Part shown: piece after piece, positions 9,145 to 18,210 of the stretch
Layout of the letters: every line of letters begins with the position of its first letter
How positions within the stretch are numbered: the first letter of the stretch is position 1
Source: Micromonospora chersina
Lineage (GTDB): Bacteria; Actinomycetota; Actinomycetes; Mycobacteriales; Micromonosporaceae
Direction: 5' to 3'
Assembly (NCBI RefSeq): GCF_900091475.1
Contig: NZ_FMIB01000002.1
Location: forward strand, 6,386,001-6,450,000
DNA: 64,000 bases
Translations under genes and position numbers: made by a program
The notes under the pieces: model-generated
Told to the model about the DNA's origin: nothing
Databases searched by the model: none
Seen by the model: only the letters and a program-made list of their open reading frames with translations

Positions 9145-10620
9145 TCAGCCGGGCAGGCGGGGGCCGGCCTCGCGCTGCTCGGCCAGCCAGGTCTCCACCT
9201 CGTCCGAGCGGCGCGGCAGCCCGGCCGAGAGGTTCACCGAACCGTCGGCGGTGACCAGGATGTCGTCCTCGATCCGCACGCCGATGCCGCGCAGCTCCTC
9301 GGGGACCAGCTCGTCCTCCGGCTGGAAGTAGAGCCCCGGCTCGACGGTGAGCACGTAGCCCTCGCCGAGCGGCCCGTCCCGGTAGGTCTCCTTGCGGGCG
9401 TTGGCGCAGTCGTGCACGTCGATGCCGAGCATGTGGCTGGTGCCGTGCAGCGTCCAGCGCCGGTAGACCGTCGACGCCGGGTCCATGGCCTCGTCGACGC
9501 TCACCGGCAGCAGGCCCAGGTCCTTCAGCGCCTCGGCGAGCACCCGCATGGCGGTCAGGTGCACGTCGCGGAACGCCACGCCCGGCTTGATCACGTCGAT
9601 GCCGGCCTGCTGGGCGGCGTAGACGGCGTCGTAGACCTGGCGCTGGAGCGGGGTGAACCGGCCGTCGACCGGGAGCACCCGGGTGACATCGGCCGTGTAC
9701 AGGTTGCGGTTCTCCACGCCCATGTCCATGAGCAGCAGCTCGCCCGGGCGGGTGGCCCCGTGGTTGTGCACCCAGTGCAGGATCGTGGCGTGCTCGCCGG
9801 CGCCCACGATCGAGCCGTAGCCGACGTCGTTGCCGTCGTGCCGGGCGCGCAGCGCGAAGATCCCCTCCAGCAGCCGCTCGGAGACCGCCCGGTCGGCCGG
9901 GAGCGCCCGGGCCACGTCCTCGAAGCCGCGGACGGTGGCGTCGCACGCCTCCTGGAGCTGGGCGATCTCCCACTCGTCCTTGACCAGCTTCAGTTCCGAG
10001 ATGGCGATGGCCAGCTCCCGGTCCCGGCCCGGCTGGCCCTCGTCCCGCGCACCGTCGTACGGCCGCACCGCGGCGTCCACCCGGGCGTCGAAACCGCGCA
10101 GCACCCGGGTGCGCCCCGGCGCCAGGTCGGCCAGCGCCGCGTCCAGTTCGGTCAGGTCGGCGGTGGGCAGGCCCAGCTCGGTCGACTTCTCCTTCAGCGT
10201 CGGCCGCCGGCCCACCCACAGCTCGCCGTGGCGGCTGCGGAAGAACTCGTCGGTCGCCCGGGACGAGCGGGGCCGCATGAACAGCGTGGCCTCGCCGCCC
10301 GGCCGGAGCACGAGCACGCTGTCCGGCTCCAGGTCGCCCGTCAGGTACGCGAAGTCGCTGCCCGGCCGGAACCGGTGGTCGGTGTCGTTGGCGCGGACCT
10401 TCTCGGTGCCGGTCGGGATGACAAGCGTCTCTCCCGGGAACGCCTCGGCCAGCGCGGCCCGCCGCTTGGCGTGGTTGGGCACCTCCGGTCGGGGACCGAC
10501 CGGCAGCTCCGTGTCCCGCCAGCCCTGCCGCATGAAGGACAGGAACGCCTCCGGGAAGTCCGGGTCGTGTGATTCCGTGCCGTCCGCCGGCTTTCCCTGC
10601 TGCGTCCGCTCCTCGGCCAT
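9145..10620 (-). CDS. pepP: Xaa-Pro aminopeptidase (aminopeptidase P, M24B)
   Basis: Cytoplasmic metallopeptidase removing the N-terminal residue before proline. 491 residues, normal for actinobacterial aminopeptidase P: an N-terminal creatinase-like domain (about 50-190) followed by the pita-bread M24 fold. The five metal ligands are visible: Asp in LLMDMGVENRN (about 298), Asp in YTADVTRVLP (about 310), His in GTSHMLGIDVHD (about 396), Glu in VLTVEPGLYF (about 427) and Glu in GVRIEDDILVT (about 448). The ATG at 10620 is fixed by a perfect AAGGAGG 7 nt upstream. It is divergent from asnB across 110 bp, with no evident functional link. Confidence 0.95.
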   Translation of the reverse strand: MAEERTQQGKPADGTESHDPDFPEAFLSFMRQGWRDTELPVGPRPEVPNHAKRRAALAEAFPGETLVIPTGTEKVRANDTDHRFRPGSDFAYLTGDLEPDSVLVLRPGGEATLFMRPRSSRATDEFFRSRHGELWVGRRPTLKEKSTELGLPTADLTELDAALADLAPGRTRVLRGFDARVDAAVRPYDGARDEGQPGRDRELAIAISELKLVKDEWEIAQLQEACDATVRGFEDVARALPADRAVSERLLEGIFALRARHDGNDVGYGSIVGAGEHATILHWVHNHGATRPGELLLMDMGVENRNLYTADVTRVLPVDGRFTPLQRQVYDAVYAAQQAGIDVIKPGVAFRDVHLTAMRVLAEALKDLGLLPVSVDEAMDPASTVYRRWTLHGTSHMLGIDVHDCANARKETYRDGPLGEGYVLTVEPGLYFQPEDELVPEELRGIGVRIEDDILVTADGSVNLSAGLPRRSDEVETWLAEQREAGPRLPG

Positions 10621-10730
10621 GTCCGCCTCCTTGCGCCTCGTCGCTGGTCCAGACGGTACCGCGCGCGCGGGAGCGGGGAGTGCCTGCGGTGCCGCGACGG
10701 TGGCTTCCGGCGCGTGGAAAGATGGCCCCC

Positions 10731-12692
10731 ATGTGCGGACTCCTGGCCTTTTTCAGCGCGCGCGGTGACGCCGCCGCTCACCGCGACCACATCGCCGGAG
10801 CACTGGAGTGCCTGCACCACCGCGGCCCGGACGAGACCGGGGTCGAGGTGGTCGGCGACGCCTCCGGCCGGTACGCGGACGGAGTGTTCGCCCACAAGCG
10901 GCTGGCGATCATCGACGTGGCGCTCAGCCACGAGCCGCTGCCCTACGCGAACGGCCGCTACCTGCTCACCTTCAACGGCGAGATCTACAACTACATCGAG
11001 CTGCGGGACGAGCTGATCCGCGACTACGGCGCCCAGTTCGCCACCAACGGCGACGGCGAGGTGATCGTCGCCGGCTACCACTACTGGGGTGAGCAGGTGC
11101 TCACCAAGCTGCGCGGCATGTTCGCCTTCGTGATCTGGGACCGGCAGGAGCGGCGGGCCTTCGGCGCCCGGGACTACTTCGGCATCAAGCCGCTGCACTA
11201 CCTGGAGACGCAGGACGGGCTCTACCTCGCCTCGGAGAAGAAGGCGCTGCTGCCCTTCGCGCACTCGGCGTACCAGGGCGACGCGGGCATCGACACCGCC
11301 AACCTGAGCCACTACCTGACCCTCCAGTACGTGCCGGAGCCGGGCACCCTGCACCGGGGGATCAGCCGGATCGGGTCGGGGGAGTACCTGACCTGGACGC
11401 CGGGCGGCCGGATCGAGGTGCGCCGCTGGTACCGGCCGGTGTTCCGCCCGGCCCCGGTCTCGGACGAGCAGAAGCTCTACCACGAGATCCGGGAGACGCT
11501 GCGGGAAAGCGTCCGGATGCACATGCGCTCGGACGTGCCGGTCGGCTCGTTCCTCTCCAGCGGCATCGACTCGACCGCGGTGGTGGCTCTGGCCCGGGAG
11601 TTCAACCCGAACATCCTGACCTTCACGGTCGGCTACGACGTGCCGGGCTACTCCGAGATCGACGTGGCCCAGGACTCGGCCCGCCACCTCGACGTGACCA
11701 CCATCCCGACGAAGATCGGGCCGCAGGACATGATCGAGGCGCTGCCGAAGATCGTCTGGCACCTGGACGACCCGGTGGCCGACCCGGCGCTGGTGCCGCT
11801 CTACTTCGTGGCGAAGAAGGCCGCCGAGCACGTCACAGTGGTGCTCTCCGGCGAGGGCGCCGACGAGTTCTTCGGCGGCTACACGATCTACCGGGAGCCG
11901 CTGTCGCTCAACGCGGTCAACAGCCTGCCGGGCGGGGTGCAGAAGGGCCTGCGTGCGGTCTCCAAGGCCATCCCGCAGGGCGTCAAGGGCAAGAGCTTCC
12001 TGGAGCGGGGCACCACCCCGATCGAGGAGCGCTACTACGGCAACGCCCGGATGTTCACCGAGGAGGAGAAGCAGCACCTGCTGCGCCGCTACGACCCCTC
12101 GGTCCGCTACACCGATGTCACCGCGCCGATCTACGCCGAGGCCACCGAGCTGGACGACGTCACAAAGATGCAGTACGTCGACCTCTACACCTGGCTGCGC
12201 GGCGACATCCTGGTGAAGGCCGACCGGATCTCGATGGCGCACTCGCTGGAGGTCCGGGTGCCCTTCCTGGACCGCGAGGTGTTCAACGTGGCGGCCGGGA
12301 TCCCGGTCGACCTGAAGCTGCCGCCCCGCTCCGAGGCCACCAAGTACGCCATGCGCCAGGCGCTGCAGGGCGTGGTGCCGCCGGCCATCGTCAACCGCAA
12401 GAAGCTGGGCTTCCCGACCCCGACCCGGGTCTGGCTGCGGGGCGAGATGTACGAGTGGGCCCGGCACGTGCTGGCCACCTCCGGCGCCGGCGACCTCATC
12501 GACCTGTCGTACGCCATGCGGCTGCTCGACGAGCACAAGCGGGAGGAGGCGGACCACTCCCGCAAGGTCTGGACCGTCCTGATCTTCTGCATCTGGCACG
12601 CCATCTTCGTGGCGAAGACCCTCGACCCGGGCATCCAGCGCAACCAGTCCGCCCTGCTCACCAAGCCGGTGGTCGGCAGCATGGTCCGCTGA
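10731..12692 (+). CDS. asnB: Asparagine synthetase (glutamine-hydrolysing)
   Basis: Makes asparagine from aspartate, ATP and glutamine. The ATG at 10731 is chosen because it places the catalytic nucleophile Cys2 (MCGLLAFF) at the mature N-terminus of the Ntn-type glutaminase domain (about 1-215); earlier in-frame codons would bury it. The synthetase domain follows, with the pyrophosphatase loop FLSSGIDSTAVVALA (about 275) and VVLSGEGADEFFGGY (about 380). 653 residues is the usual actinobacterial length (640-655). Lasso-peptide or other natural-product amidotransferase roles use the same fold, but no precursor, protease or pathway genes lie nearby, so primary metabolism is favoured. Confidence 0.92.
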   Translation: MCGLLAFFSARGDAAAHRDHIAGALECLHHRGPDETGVEVVGDASGRYADGVFAHKRLAIIDVALSHEPLPYANGRYLLTFNGEIYNYIELRDELIRDYGAQFATNGDGEVIVAGYHYWGEQVLTKLRGMFAFVIWDRQERRAFGARDYFGIKPLHYLETQDGLYLASEKKALLPFAHSAYQGDAGIDTANLSHYLTLQYVPEPGTLHRGISRIGSGEYLTWTPGGRIEVRRWYRPVFRPAPVSDEQKLYHEIRETLRESVRMHMRSDVPVGSFLSSGIDSTAVVALAREFNPNILTFTVGYDVPGYSEIDVAQDSARHLDVTTIPTKIGPQDMIEALPKIVWHLDDPVADPALVPLYFVAKKAAEHVTVVLSGEGADEFFGGYTIYREPLSLNAVNSLPGGVQKGLRAVSKAIPQGVKGKSFLERGTTPIEERYYGNARMFTEEEKQHLLRRYDPSVRYTDVTAPIYAEATELDDVTKMQYVDLYTWLRGDILVKADRISMAHSLEVRVPFLDREVFNVAAGIPVDLKLPPRSEATKYAMRQALQGVVPPAIVNRKKLGFPTPTRVWLRGEMYEWARHVLATSGAGDLIDLSYAMRLLDEHKREEADHSRKVWTVLIFCIWHAIFVAKTLDPGIQRNQSALLTKPVVGSMVR

Positions 12693-12704
12693 CACGGTCG
12701 TGAT

Positions 12705-12737
12705 GAAGGGCCCCCGGGGTACGCCCGGGGGGCCCTT
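12705..12737. terminator. Hairpin terminator after asnB
   Basis: GAAGGGCCCCC...GGGGGGCCCTTC, about 14 paired bases with a 1-nt bulge and a TACG loop, between asnB and the convergent LPMO gene. Likely bidirectional. Confidence 0.75.
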
Positions 12738-12749
12738 CTCAGTGCGATG

Positions 12750-13865
12750 TCACCGGCCGGTGCAGGTGACCGTGGGCAGGGTGTTGGTGCCGGAGAAGTT
12801 CGCCGTGAAGCCGAACGTGGTGGTGCCCTCCGGTGGCACGCTCCCGTTGTAGGGGGCGTTGGTGACCGTCACGGCCGCCCCGCTGGTGCTCACCGAGCCG
12901 TTCCAGAGCTGGGTGATGGTCTGGCCGCTGGGCCAGGTCCAGTTCGCCGTCCAGCCGCTGTAGGTGCGGCTGCTGTGGTTCATGATCATGACCTCGCCCT
13001 GGAAGCCGCCCTGCCAGGCGCTGACCACCTTGTACACCGCCATGCAGGCCCCGCCCGGCATGGTCGGGGTCGGCGTCGGGCTCGGCGAGGTCGGGGTGGG
13101 CGTCGGGCTGGTCGGGCCCGGCGTCGGCGTGGTGGGGTTCGGCGTCGGGGTGCCGCCGTTGCCGATCCCGGTCACCTCGCCGTTGCCGCCGTCGAAGGTC
13201 ACGTCGGAGCAGCCGAAGAAGTTCTCCTGGCTGTCCGAGCGGACCCAGCGGGAGTAGATGATGTGCCGGCCGCTCTTGTTGGCCGGCAGGGTGCCGGTGA
13301 AGTAGTAGTGCCCGTCGTTCGTGCCGGGCGAGCCGATCGCCGGCGGGTTGGTCACCTGGAGGAACGGCTGCTCCTCCAGGTCGCTCCAGGCCAGCGGCCG
13401 GGTCGGGCTCCAGCTGTCCTTGGTCACGTAGAAGTAGAAGGTGCCCGGGTGGTGGGCCCAGTTGCTGTAGCGGAACTCCATCGACCGCCCGGCCGTCAGG
13501 TGGGTGACCGGCCAGTCGGTGCGGGCCAGGTCGTAGCCGCTGAAGTTCGTGTTGCCGCCGCTGCACAGCTTGCCGTCGGGGATGAACCCGACGGTCCGGC
13601 CGCCGGCGTCCGAGCGCAGCACGCTGAACCAGTTGTAGAGCGAGTTGGCCCCGCTCTGGGCGACCGCCACCGCGCAGGCGGGGTTGTTCGGCCGGATCTC
13701 CCCGGTCGCGGTGAGGCCGTCCTTCCAGCACAGGTAGGTCCGGGCGCCCGGCGTCATCGCCGCGCCGTGCGCGGCGGCCGGGTCGGGACCGGTGACCAGG
13801 GCGAACGCGCCCAGGGCCAGGGTGGCGGCCGCGGTGAGCAGCGCGGCCGTACGGGATCGGTGCAC
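12750..13865 (-). CDS. Chitin/cellulose-active lytic polysaccharide monooxygenase, AA10-CBM2
   Basis: Secreted copper enzyme that oxidatively cleaves crystalline chitin or cellulose. The GTG at 13865 is preceded by AGGAGA; the longer upstream frame has no ribosome site. 371 residues: signal peptide 1-32 ending PAAA, then His33 as mature residue 1 (HGAAMTPGARTYLC), the first ligand of the copper histidine brace; the second is in SNWAHHPGTFYFY. AA10 domain to about 210, a Pro/Thr-rich linker (PTPTPTSPSPTPTPT), then a CBM2 carbohydrate-binding module (about 270-371) with ACMAVYKVVSAWQGGFQGE and paired cysteines. The catalytic N-terminus is intact. Substrate cannot be fixed from sequence; the ngc/nag genes in the window make chitin attractive. 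Confidence 0.93.
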   Translation of the reverse strand: MHRSRTAALLTAAATLALGAFALVTGPDPAAAHGAAMTPGARTYLCWKDGLTATGEIRPNNPACAVAVAQSGANSLYNWFSVLRSDAGGRTVGFIPDGKLCSGGNTNFSGYDLARTDWPVTHLTAGRSMEFRYSNWAHHPGTFYFYVTKDSWSPTRPLAWSDLEEQPFLQVTNPPAIGSPGTNDGHYYFTGTLPANKSGRHIIYSRWVRSDSQENFFGCSDVTFDGGNGEVTGIGNGGTPTPNPTTPTPGPTSPTPTPTSPSPTPTPTMPGGACMAVYKVVSAWQGGFQGEVMIMNHSSRTYSGWTANWTWPSGQTITQLWNGSVSTSGAAVTVTNAPYNGSVPPEGTTTFGFTANFSGTNTLPTVTCTGR

Positions 13866-14198
13866 GGGATCTCCTGACTCGCGGGCGCGACCCGCACGGG
13901 CCGCCCCGCTGCGACGAGCGGATGCGACGATCGCGGTGCCACGCCCGGCGGCCGGAGTGCGGCCGGGGCCGTCGGGAGACGCGCACCGCCTGCGGTCCGT
14001 GCCACGGACCGGTGAGTGCCCTCGCGTCGGCTCGACCCGGCGGCCGGTGGCGCAGCAGCCCCCGCGCCCTCCCGGCACGCGCAATCCCATCACGTCCGGG
14101 CATCCCGCGCAATAGCCGCCCGTCGATGCGGGCGGTCTCGTCGCGCCGGGACCCGCCATGCGCCAGGATCAGGGGTACGACGGACGGAGGGAGCCAGG
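13866..14198. promoter_or_regulatory. Divergent control region with a 19-bp palindrome
   Basis: 333 bp between the LPMO and the sugar kinase. It contains CGGTCCGTG-C-CACGGACCG (13993-14011, perfect 9-bp arms), a candidate operator. It does not match the DasR consensus as I know it. Nothing else stands out and there is no supported gene. Confidence 0.5.
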
Positions 14199-15131
14199 AT
14201 GGGGTACGCGGTGGTGCTCGGCGAGGCGCTTGTCGACCTGCTCGACGCCGAGCACGACGGGGAACCCGTCTACCGGCAGGCGATCGGCGGCGGGCCGCTC
14301 AACGTGGCCGTGGCGGTGGCCCGGCTCGGCGGGGACGTCCAGTTCGTCGGGTCGCTCGGCGACGACGCACTCGCCGCGCGGATCCGCGCCTTCCTGGGCG
14401 CCGCCGGCGTGGGGCTGGCCGGGGCGGTCACTGTGCCGGCGCCGACCGCGCTGGCCGTGGCCACCTTCGCCGGCCCCGAACCGGACTTCCGCTTCTACGG
14501 CGAACCCCGCTCGTACGCCCTGCTCACCGCCGACGACCTCGACGTGGCAGTGGTCGAGGGCGCGCAGGTGCTCTACTGCGGCTCGATCGTGCTGCTCGAC
14601 CCGCCGGTGCTGGCCGCCGCCCGCCGGGCCTGGTCGATCGCCGGGGCGCTGCGGGTGTTCGACCCCAACGTGCGGCCCAGCCTGCTCACCGGCCCCGGCG
14701 CGCTGGACGACCTGCGCGGGGTGGTCGCCGAGTTCGCCGCGAGCGCCCACCTGGTCAAGCTCAGCGCCGCCGACGCGCGCCTGCTCTACCCGCACGAGCC
14801 GGTCGAGGGCGTCGCCGCGTACCTGCGGGAACTGGGCGCGGCCACCGTGGTGGTCACCCTCGGCGCGGACGGCGCGCTGGTCGCCGCCGCCGACGACGTG
14901 GTACGCGTCCCCGCGCCGAAGGTCGACGCGGTGGACGCCACGGGCGCGGGCGACTCGGTGATGGGCGCCCTGATCGCCGACCTGCTGCACGCGGGCGAGC
15001 CGACGGATCCGACCGGCTGGCGGGACCGGGTCGCCTTCGCCCTGAGGGTGGCCGGCCTGGTCTGCGAGTCACCCGGCGGGGCCACCGCCATGCCCACCCG
15101 GGAGGCGGTGGCCGAGCGCTTCCGTGCCTGA
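14199..15131 (+). CDS. PfkB-family carbohydrate kinase (fructokinase-like)
   Basis: ATP-dependent sugar kinase of the ribokinase/PfkB fold, 310 residues. Signatures: the N-terminal GEALVDLL and GGGPLNVAVAVARLG glycine-rich sugar-binding segment, and the C-terminal DATGAGDSVMGALIADLL with the catalytic Asp and anion hole. The ATG at 14199 follows GGAGGGAG. The annotation most often attached to this pattern is fructokinase, but the sugar is not determinable here. It stands alone, divergent from the LPMO gene and followed by a strong hairpin. Confidence 0.88.
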   Translation: MGYAVVLGEALVDLLDAEHDGEPVYRQAIGGGPLNVAVAVARLGGDVQFVGSLGDDALAARIRAFLGAAGVGLAGAVTVPAPTALAVATFAGPEPDFRFYGEPRSYALLTADDLDVAVVEGAQVLYCGSIVLLDPPVLAAARRAWSIAGALRVFDPNVRPSLLTGPGALDDLRGVVAEFAASAHLVKLSAADARLLYPHEPVEGVAAYLRELGAATVVVTLGADGALVAAADDVVRVPAPKVDAVDATGAGDSVMGALIADLLHAGEPTDPTGWRDRVAFALRVAGLVCESPGGATAMPTREAVAERFRA

Positions 15132-15180
15132 AAGGAAGGGCCCCTTCTTAACGCATTCGGTAGAGGAGGGGACCCTTCCT
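15132..15180. terminator. Terminator-like dispersed repeat
   Basis: Immediately after the kinase stop: AGGAAGGGCCCCTTCTT (about 15133-15149), a linker, then AGGAGGGGACCCTTCCT (15164-15180), which pair with few mismatches. From memory this A/G-C/T-rich motif recurs between convergent genes in Micromonospora; that is recollection, not something tested here. Confidence 0.6.
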
Positions 15181-15218
15181 GACGCCGGCGCCGGCACGTC
15201 GGCCGGCCGCGGCGCGGG

Positions 15219-16439
15219 TCAGCGCGGGCGGGCGAGGGTGAGCACGGCGGTGAGGGAGAGGGCGGCGGCGGCCGCCAGCACGACGGCCATCGGCACGGCG
15301 CTGCCCTCCCCGCCTAGGCCGACCAGTGGTGCGGCCAGCGCGCCGACCACCGACTGGACGCCGCCCATGAGCGCGGCGGCCGTGCCGGCGTGCCGGGCGT
15401 GCGCGTCCAGCGCCAGGGCCGTGCTGTTCGGCGTCACCATGCCGAGCGAGCCGACGAAGGCGAACAGCGTCACCGCCACCACGGCGAGGCTGCCGGCCAG
15501 CGCTCCGGTGAGCACACCGGCGGCGGCCACCACGGCCACCACGACGGCGGTGACGAGCAGCCGGCGCGGGCTGAACCGGTCGAGCAGGCGGGCGTTCGCC
15601 TGCCCGGTGGCCACCAGGGCGAGCGCGTTGAGCCCGAAGACCAGGCTGAACGCCGCCGCGGAGACGCCGAACACGTCCTGGAACACGAACGACGACCCGG
15701 AGATGTACGCGAACAGCCCGGCGAACGCGAAGCCCTGGGTCAGCGCGTACCCGAGGTAGACGCGGTCGGCGGCCAGCGACCGCATGGTCCGGGCGGTGGC
15801 GGCCAGGCCGCCGGTGCTGCGGCGCTCGGCCGGCAGCGTCTCCGGCAGGCGCCGGGCGACCGCGACGGACAGCAGCAGCCCGATGGCGGCCAGGGTGAGG
15901 AAGACCGCCCGCCAGTCCCCGAAGCGCAGCACCAGGCTGCCCACGCTCGGCGCGGCCACCGGCGCGACCCCGAAGACCAGGGTGAGGCGGGAGAAGTACT
16001 TCGCGGCCCCGCGGCCGGAGTAGAGGTCGCGGACCACGGCCCGGGCGACGACCACCCCCATGCCGCCGGCCAGGCCCTGGGCGAACCGCGCGGCGGCCAG
16101 CACCGGCGCGCTCGGCGCCGCCGCGCAGGCGAGCGCCAGGACGGCGTACGCCACGACGCCGATCAGCACCGGGCGGCGCCGCCCCCACCGGTCGCTGAGC
16201 GGGCCGGTGACGAACTGGCCGATGGCGAGGCCGATCAGGCAGGTGGTGAGGGAGAGCTGGATGCCGGCCTGGTCGGCGCCGAGGTCGCGGGTCATCGCGG
16301 GGAACGCCGGGAGGTACATGTCCAGCGAGAGCGGGCCGATCGCGGTGAGCGTGCCGAGCAGCACCAGCAGCGTCGCGCCACCCGCGGCGGCGGGCGGGTG
16401 GACGGTCGGACGCGCGGCGGTCCGCACGGTCTGGCTCAC
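15219..16439 (-). CDS. MFS drug exporter, Bcr/CflA family
   Basis: Proton-driven exporter of 406 residues with about 12 hydrophobic segments. The Bcr/CflA-type start (LLGTLTAIGPLSLDMYLPAFPAM) and motif A GPLSDRWGRRRPVLIG are clear. The start is the GTG at 16439 behind AGGGGGA. It is divergent from a MarR regulator across 81 bp with a candidate operator, the usual arrangement for substrate-induced efflux. Substrate unknown. Confidence 0.9.
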   Translation of the reverse strand: MSQTVRTAARPTVHPPAAAGGATLLVLLGTLTAIGPLSLDMYLPAFPAMTRDLGADQAGIQLSLTTCLIGLAIGQFVTGPLSDRWGRRRPVLIGVVAYAVLALACAAAPSAPVLAAARFAQGLAGGMGVVVARAVVRDLYSGRGAAKYFSRLTLVFGVAPVAAPSVGSLVLRFGDWRAVFLTLAAIGLLLSVAVARRLPETLPAERRSTGGLAATARTMRSLAADRVYLGYALTQGFAFAGLFAYISGSSFVFQDVFGVSAAAFSLVFGLNALALVATGQANARLLDRFSPRRLLVTAVVVAVVAAAGVLTGALAGSLAVVAVTLFAFVGSLGMVTPNSTALALDAHARHAGTAAALMGGVQSVVGALAAPLVGLGGEGSAVPMAVVLAAAAALSLTAVLTLARPR

Positions 16440-16476
16440 GAGGTTCCCCCTGGGATCGGTGATCGACGGGTAACCT

Positions 16477-16496
16477 TAGCTCTGTACCCAGAACTA
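16477..16496. promoter_or_regulatory. Candidate MarR operator
   Basis: TAGCTCTG-TACC-CAGAACTA: an 8-bp inverted repeat with one mismatch in the middle of the MFS/MarR divergent intergenic region, the position expected for a MarR dimer controlling both directions. Confidence 0.55.
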
Positions 16497-16520
16497 TTGC
16501 GATGTGAAGCAGGTGACTCC

Positions 16521-16967
16521 GTGCCGAGTGAGGATCCGATCGCGCGGTTCGGCGCCGTCGTGGGGGAGCTGCACCGGCTGGTGCGCCGCAAGGTCGTCGT
16601 CCGGGCCAACCGGGACTCGCTGCCCGAGGCGCAGGTGGAACTGCTGCACCTCGTCCGCGCCGAGCCCGGGATCAGCGGCAAGGAGGTCGCACGCCGGCTG
16701 GGCACGGCGCCGAACACGGTCAGCACCCTGGTCCGCGAGCTCACCGACGCCGGGCTGCTGGCGCGCGACCGCGACCCGGACGATCGCCGGGTGGCGCGGC
16801 TCACCCTCACCGAGGCCGCCCGGACCCGGATGGCCGACCACGCGGCCCACCGCAGTGCCCTGCTCACCGAGGCGCTGGCCACCCTCGACCCGCCGGCCCG
16901 CGACGCGATCCTCGCCGCCGCCCCGCACCTCGACGCCCTGCTCGACGCCCTGCGCGCCCGCCCCTGA
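16521..16967 (+). CDS. MarR-family transcriptional regulator
   Basis: 148-residue winged-helix regulator: GISGKEVARRLGTAPNTVSTLVRELTDAGLLARDRDPDDRR carries the recognition helix and wing (GKEVARRLGTAPNTVSTLVR within it). The GTG at 16521 (VPSEDPIARFG) is chosen because reading further upstream gives no regulator-like sequence and runs into the divergent promoter. Probable local repressor of the adjacent MFS exporter; inferred from position only. Confidence 0.88.
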   Translation: MPSEDPIARFGAVVGELHRLVRRKVVVRANRDSLPEAQVELLHLVRAEPGISGKEVARRLGTAPNTVSTLVRELTDAGLLARDRDPDDRRVARLTLTEAARTRMADHAAHRSALLTEALATLDPPARDAILAAAPHLDALLDALRARP

Positions 16968-16978
16968 CCCCGCCGCGG

Positions 16979-17809
16979 TCAGGCGGCGCCGTCGAGTTCG
17001 GCGTAGCCGCGGCGGGCCGCGATGAGGCCCGGGCGGGCGCCGAACGGCGACTCGGCGGCCACCCGCTCGGGCGGCGCGCTGCCGGTGTGGCCCGCCCGGA
17101 TGAGCCAGGCCTGCTGGGCGAGCTGGGCGTGCTGGGCCCGGACGAACTCCACGTCGACAGGCGCGCCGTGCCCCGGCACCACCACCGTGGCCGGCGTGGT
17201 CAGCCGCAGCAGCGCGGCCACCGCGTCCGGCCACTGCACCGGGTACGACTCCTCGAAGGCCGGCGGCCCGCTCTGCTCCACGAGGTCGCCGGCGACCAGC
17301 ACGTCCGCGTCCGGCACGTGCACCACCAGGTCGGCGTCGGTGTGCCCGTGCCCGGGATGGTGCAGCACCACCCGCCGCCCGCCGATGTCCAGGACCGCCT
17401 CGCCCCGCACCGGGTGGGTCGGGGCCAGCAGCTCGGTCCGGGCCAGCTCGGCGGCCAGGTCCGGCTGCTCCGCGCGCATCTCCTCGGCCGCGGCCCGGCG
17501 CAGCTCGTCCGGGTGGTCTCGGAGCACCGCCGTGGCCTGGGCGTGCGCGTACACCGGTCGGGGCGGGTCGGCGGCCAGCGTGGCGTTGCCGAAGCAGTGG
17601 TCGAAGTGGTGGTGGGTGTTGACGATCGTCCACGGGTGCGGGGTGACCGCCCGGGCGGCCTCGGCCAGCTCCCGGGCCTGCCCGGCGGTGGAGAGGGTGT
17701 CCACCAGCAGCGCCTCACCGTCGCCCACCACCAGCGTCACGTTGACGTGCAGCAGCGGGTCGCGCAGCACGTGCACGCGATCGGCGACCTCGACGAACCG
17801 GGCGGTCAT
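16979..17809 (-). CDS. MBL-fold metallohydrolase
   Basis: 276-residue metallo-beta-lactamase-fold hydrolase. The dinuclear metal motif THHHFDH (His66, His68, Asp70, His71) is complete. HHPGHGHTDADL (about 152), AGDLVEQ (Asp about 177) and VVPGHG (about 217) supply the remaining ligands. The pattern resembles thioester or lactone hydrolases rather than beta-lactamases. Its ATG overlaps the stop of the upstream thioesterase by 4 nt (ATGA), so the two are translationally coupled and may act on related thioester or acyl substrates. Substrate unknown. Confidence 0.88.
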   Translation of the reverse strand: MTARFVEVADRVHVLRDPLLHVNVTLVVGDGEALLVDTLSTAGQARELAEAARAVTPHPWTIVNTHHHFDHCFGNATLAADPPRPVYAHAQATAVLRDHPDELRRAAAEEMRAEQPDLAAELARTELLAPTHPVRGEAVLDIGGRRVVLHHPGHGHTDADLVVHVPDADVLVAGDLVEQSGPPAFEESYPVQWPDAVAALLRLTTPATVVVPGHGAPVDVEFVRAQHAQLAQQAWLIRAGHTGSAPPERVAAESPFGARPGLIAARRGYAELDGAA

Positions 17810-18210
17810 GACGCCCGCACGGCGCGCTCGACGAAGCGCTGCCGGTCGACAAGCGCCCGCTCGACCCGACCGGTGGCCACTACCTCGTTCCCGTCGGTCA
17901 CGATCACCTCGAAGGTCAGCCGCCGGCCGTCGACCTTGACCAGCTCGGCCCGGGCCGCCACGGTCCGCCCGACCGGCGTCGCCGCGCGGTGCTCCAGCTC
18001 GACCCGGGTGCCGACGGTCGTCGACCCGGACGGCAGCCGGGTCGCGGTGGCCGCCACGGTCGCCGCCTCGGCCAGCGCGAGCACCCGGGGCGTGCCGAGC
18101 ACGGGCACGTCGCCCGAGCCCACCGCCTGCGCGGTGTCCGTGTCGGTGACGGTCAGCTCGACCCGGGCGGTCAGGCCCGGGGCGAGGGGCGGCTCCGGCT
18201 GCTCCTGCAT
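17806..18210 (-). CDS. FlK-like hotdog thioesterase
   Basis: 134-residue single-hotdog protein. The segment GTPRVLALAEAAT and ELEHRAATPVG places Thr40, Glu48 and His74 at the same mutual spacing (8 and 26) as the Thr42-Glu50-His76 triad of the fluoroacetyl-CoA thioesterase FlK. I infer acyl-CoA thioesterase activity; fluoroacetate specificity is not implied, since FlK relatives are widespread. A TAGGCT box at 18222-18217 lies 6 nt before the ATG, suggesting a leaderless transcript. First gene of a two-gene unit with the MBL hydrolase. Confidence 0.75.
   Translation of the reverse strand: MQEQPEPPLAPGLTARVELTVTDTDTAQAVGSGDVPVLGTPRVLALAEAATVAATATRLPSGSTTVGTRVELEHRAATPVGRTVAARAELVKVDGRRLTFEVIVTDGNEVVATGRVERALVDRQRFVERAVRAS

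Noticed and set aside
10731..12692. asnB as a lasso-peptide cyclase or other natural-product amidotransferase
   Set aside because: No precursor peptide, leader protease or biosynthetic genes adjoin it; length and both active sites match primary asparagine synthetase.
13993..14011. DasR operator at the LPMO/kinase promoter
   Set aside because: The palindrome is centred on GTG-C-CAC and does not carry the TGGTCTAGACCA-type core I know for DasR.
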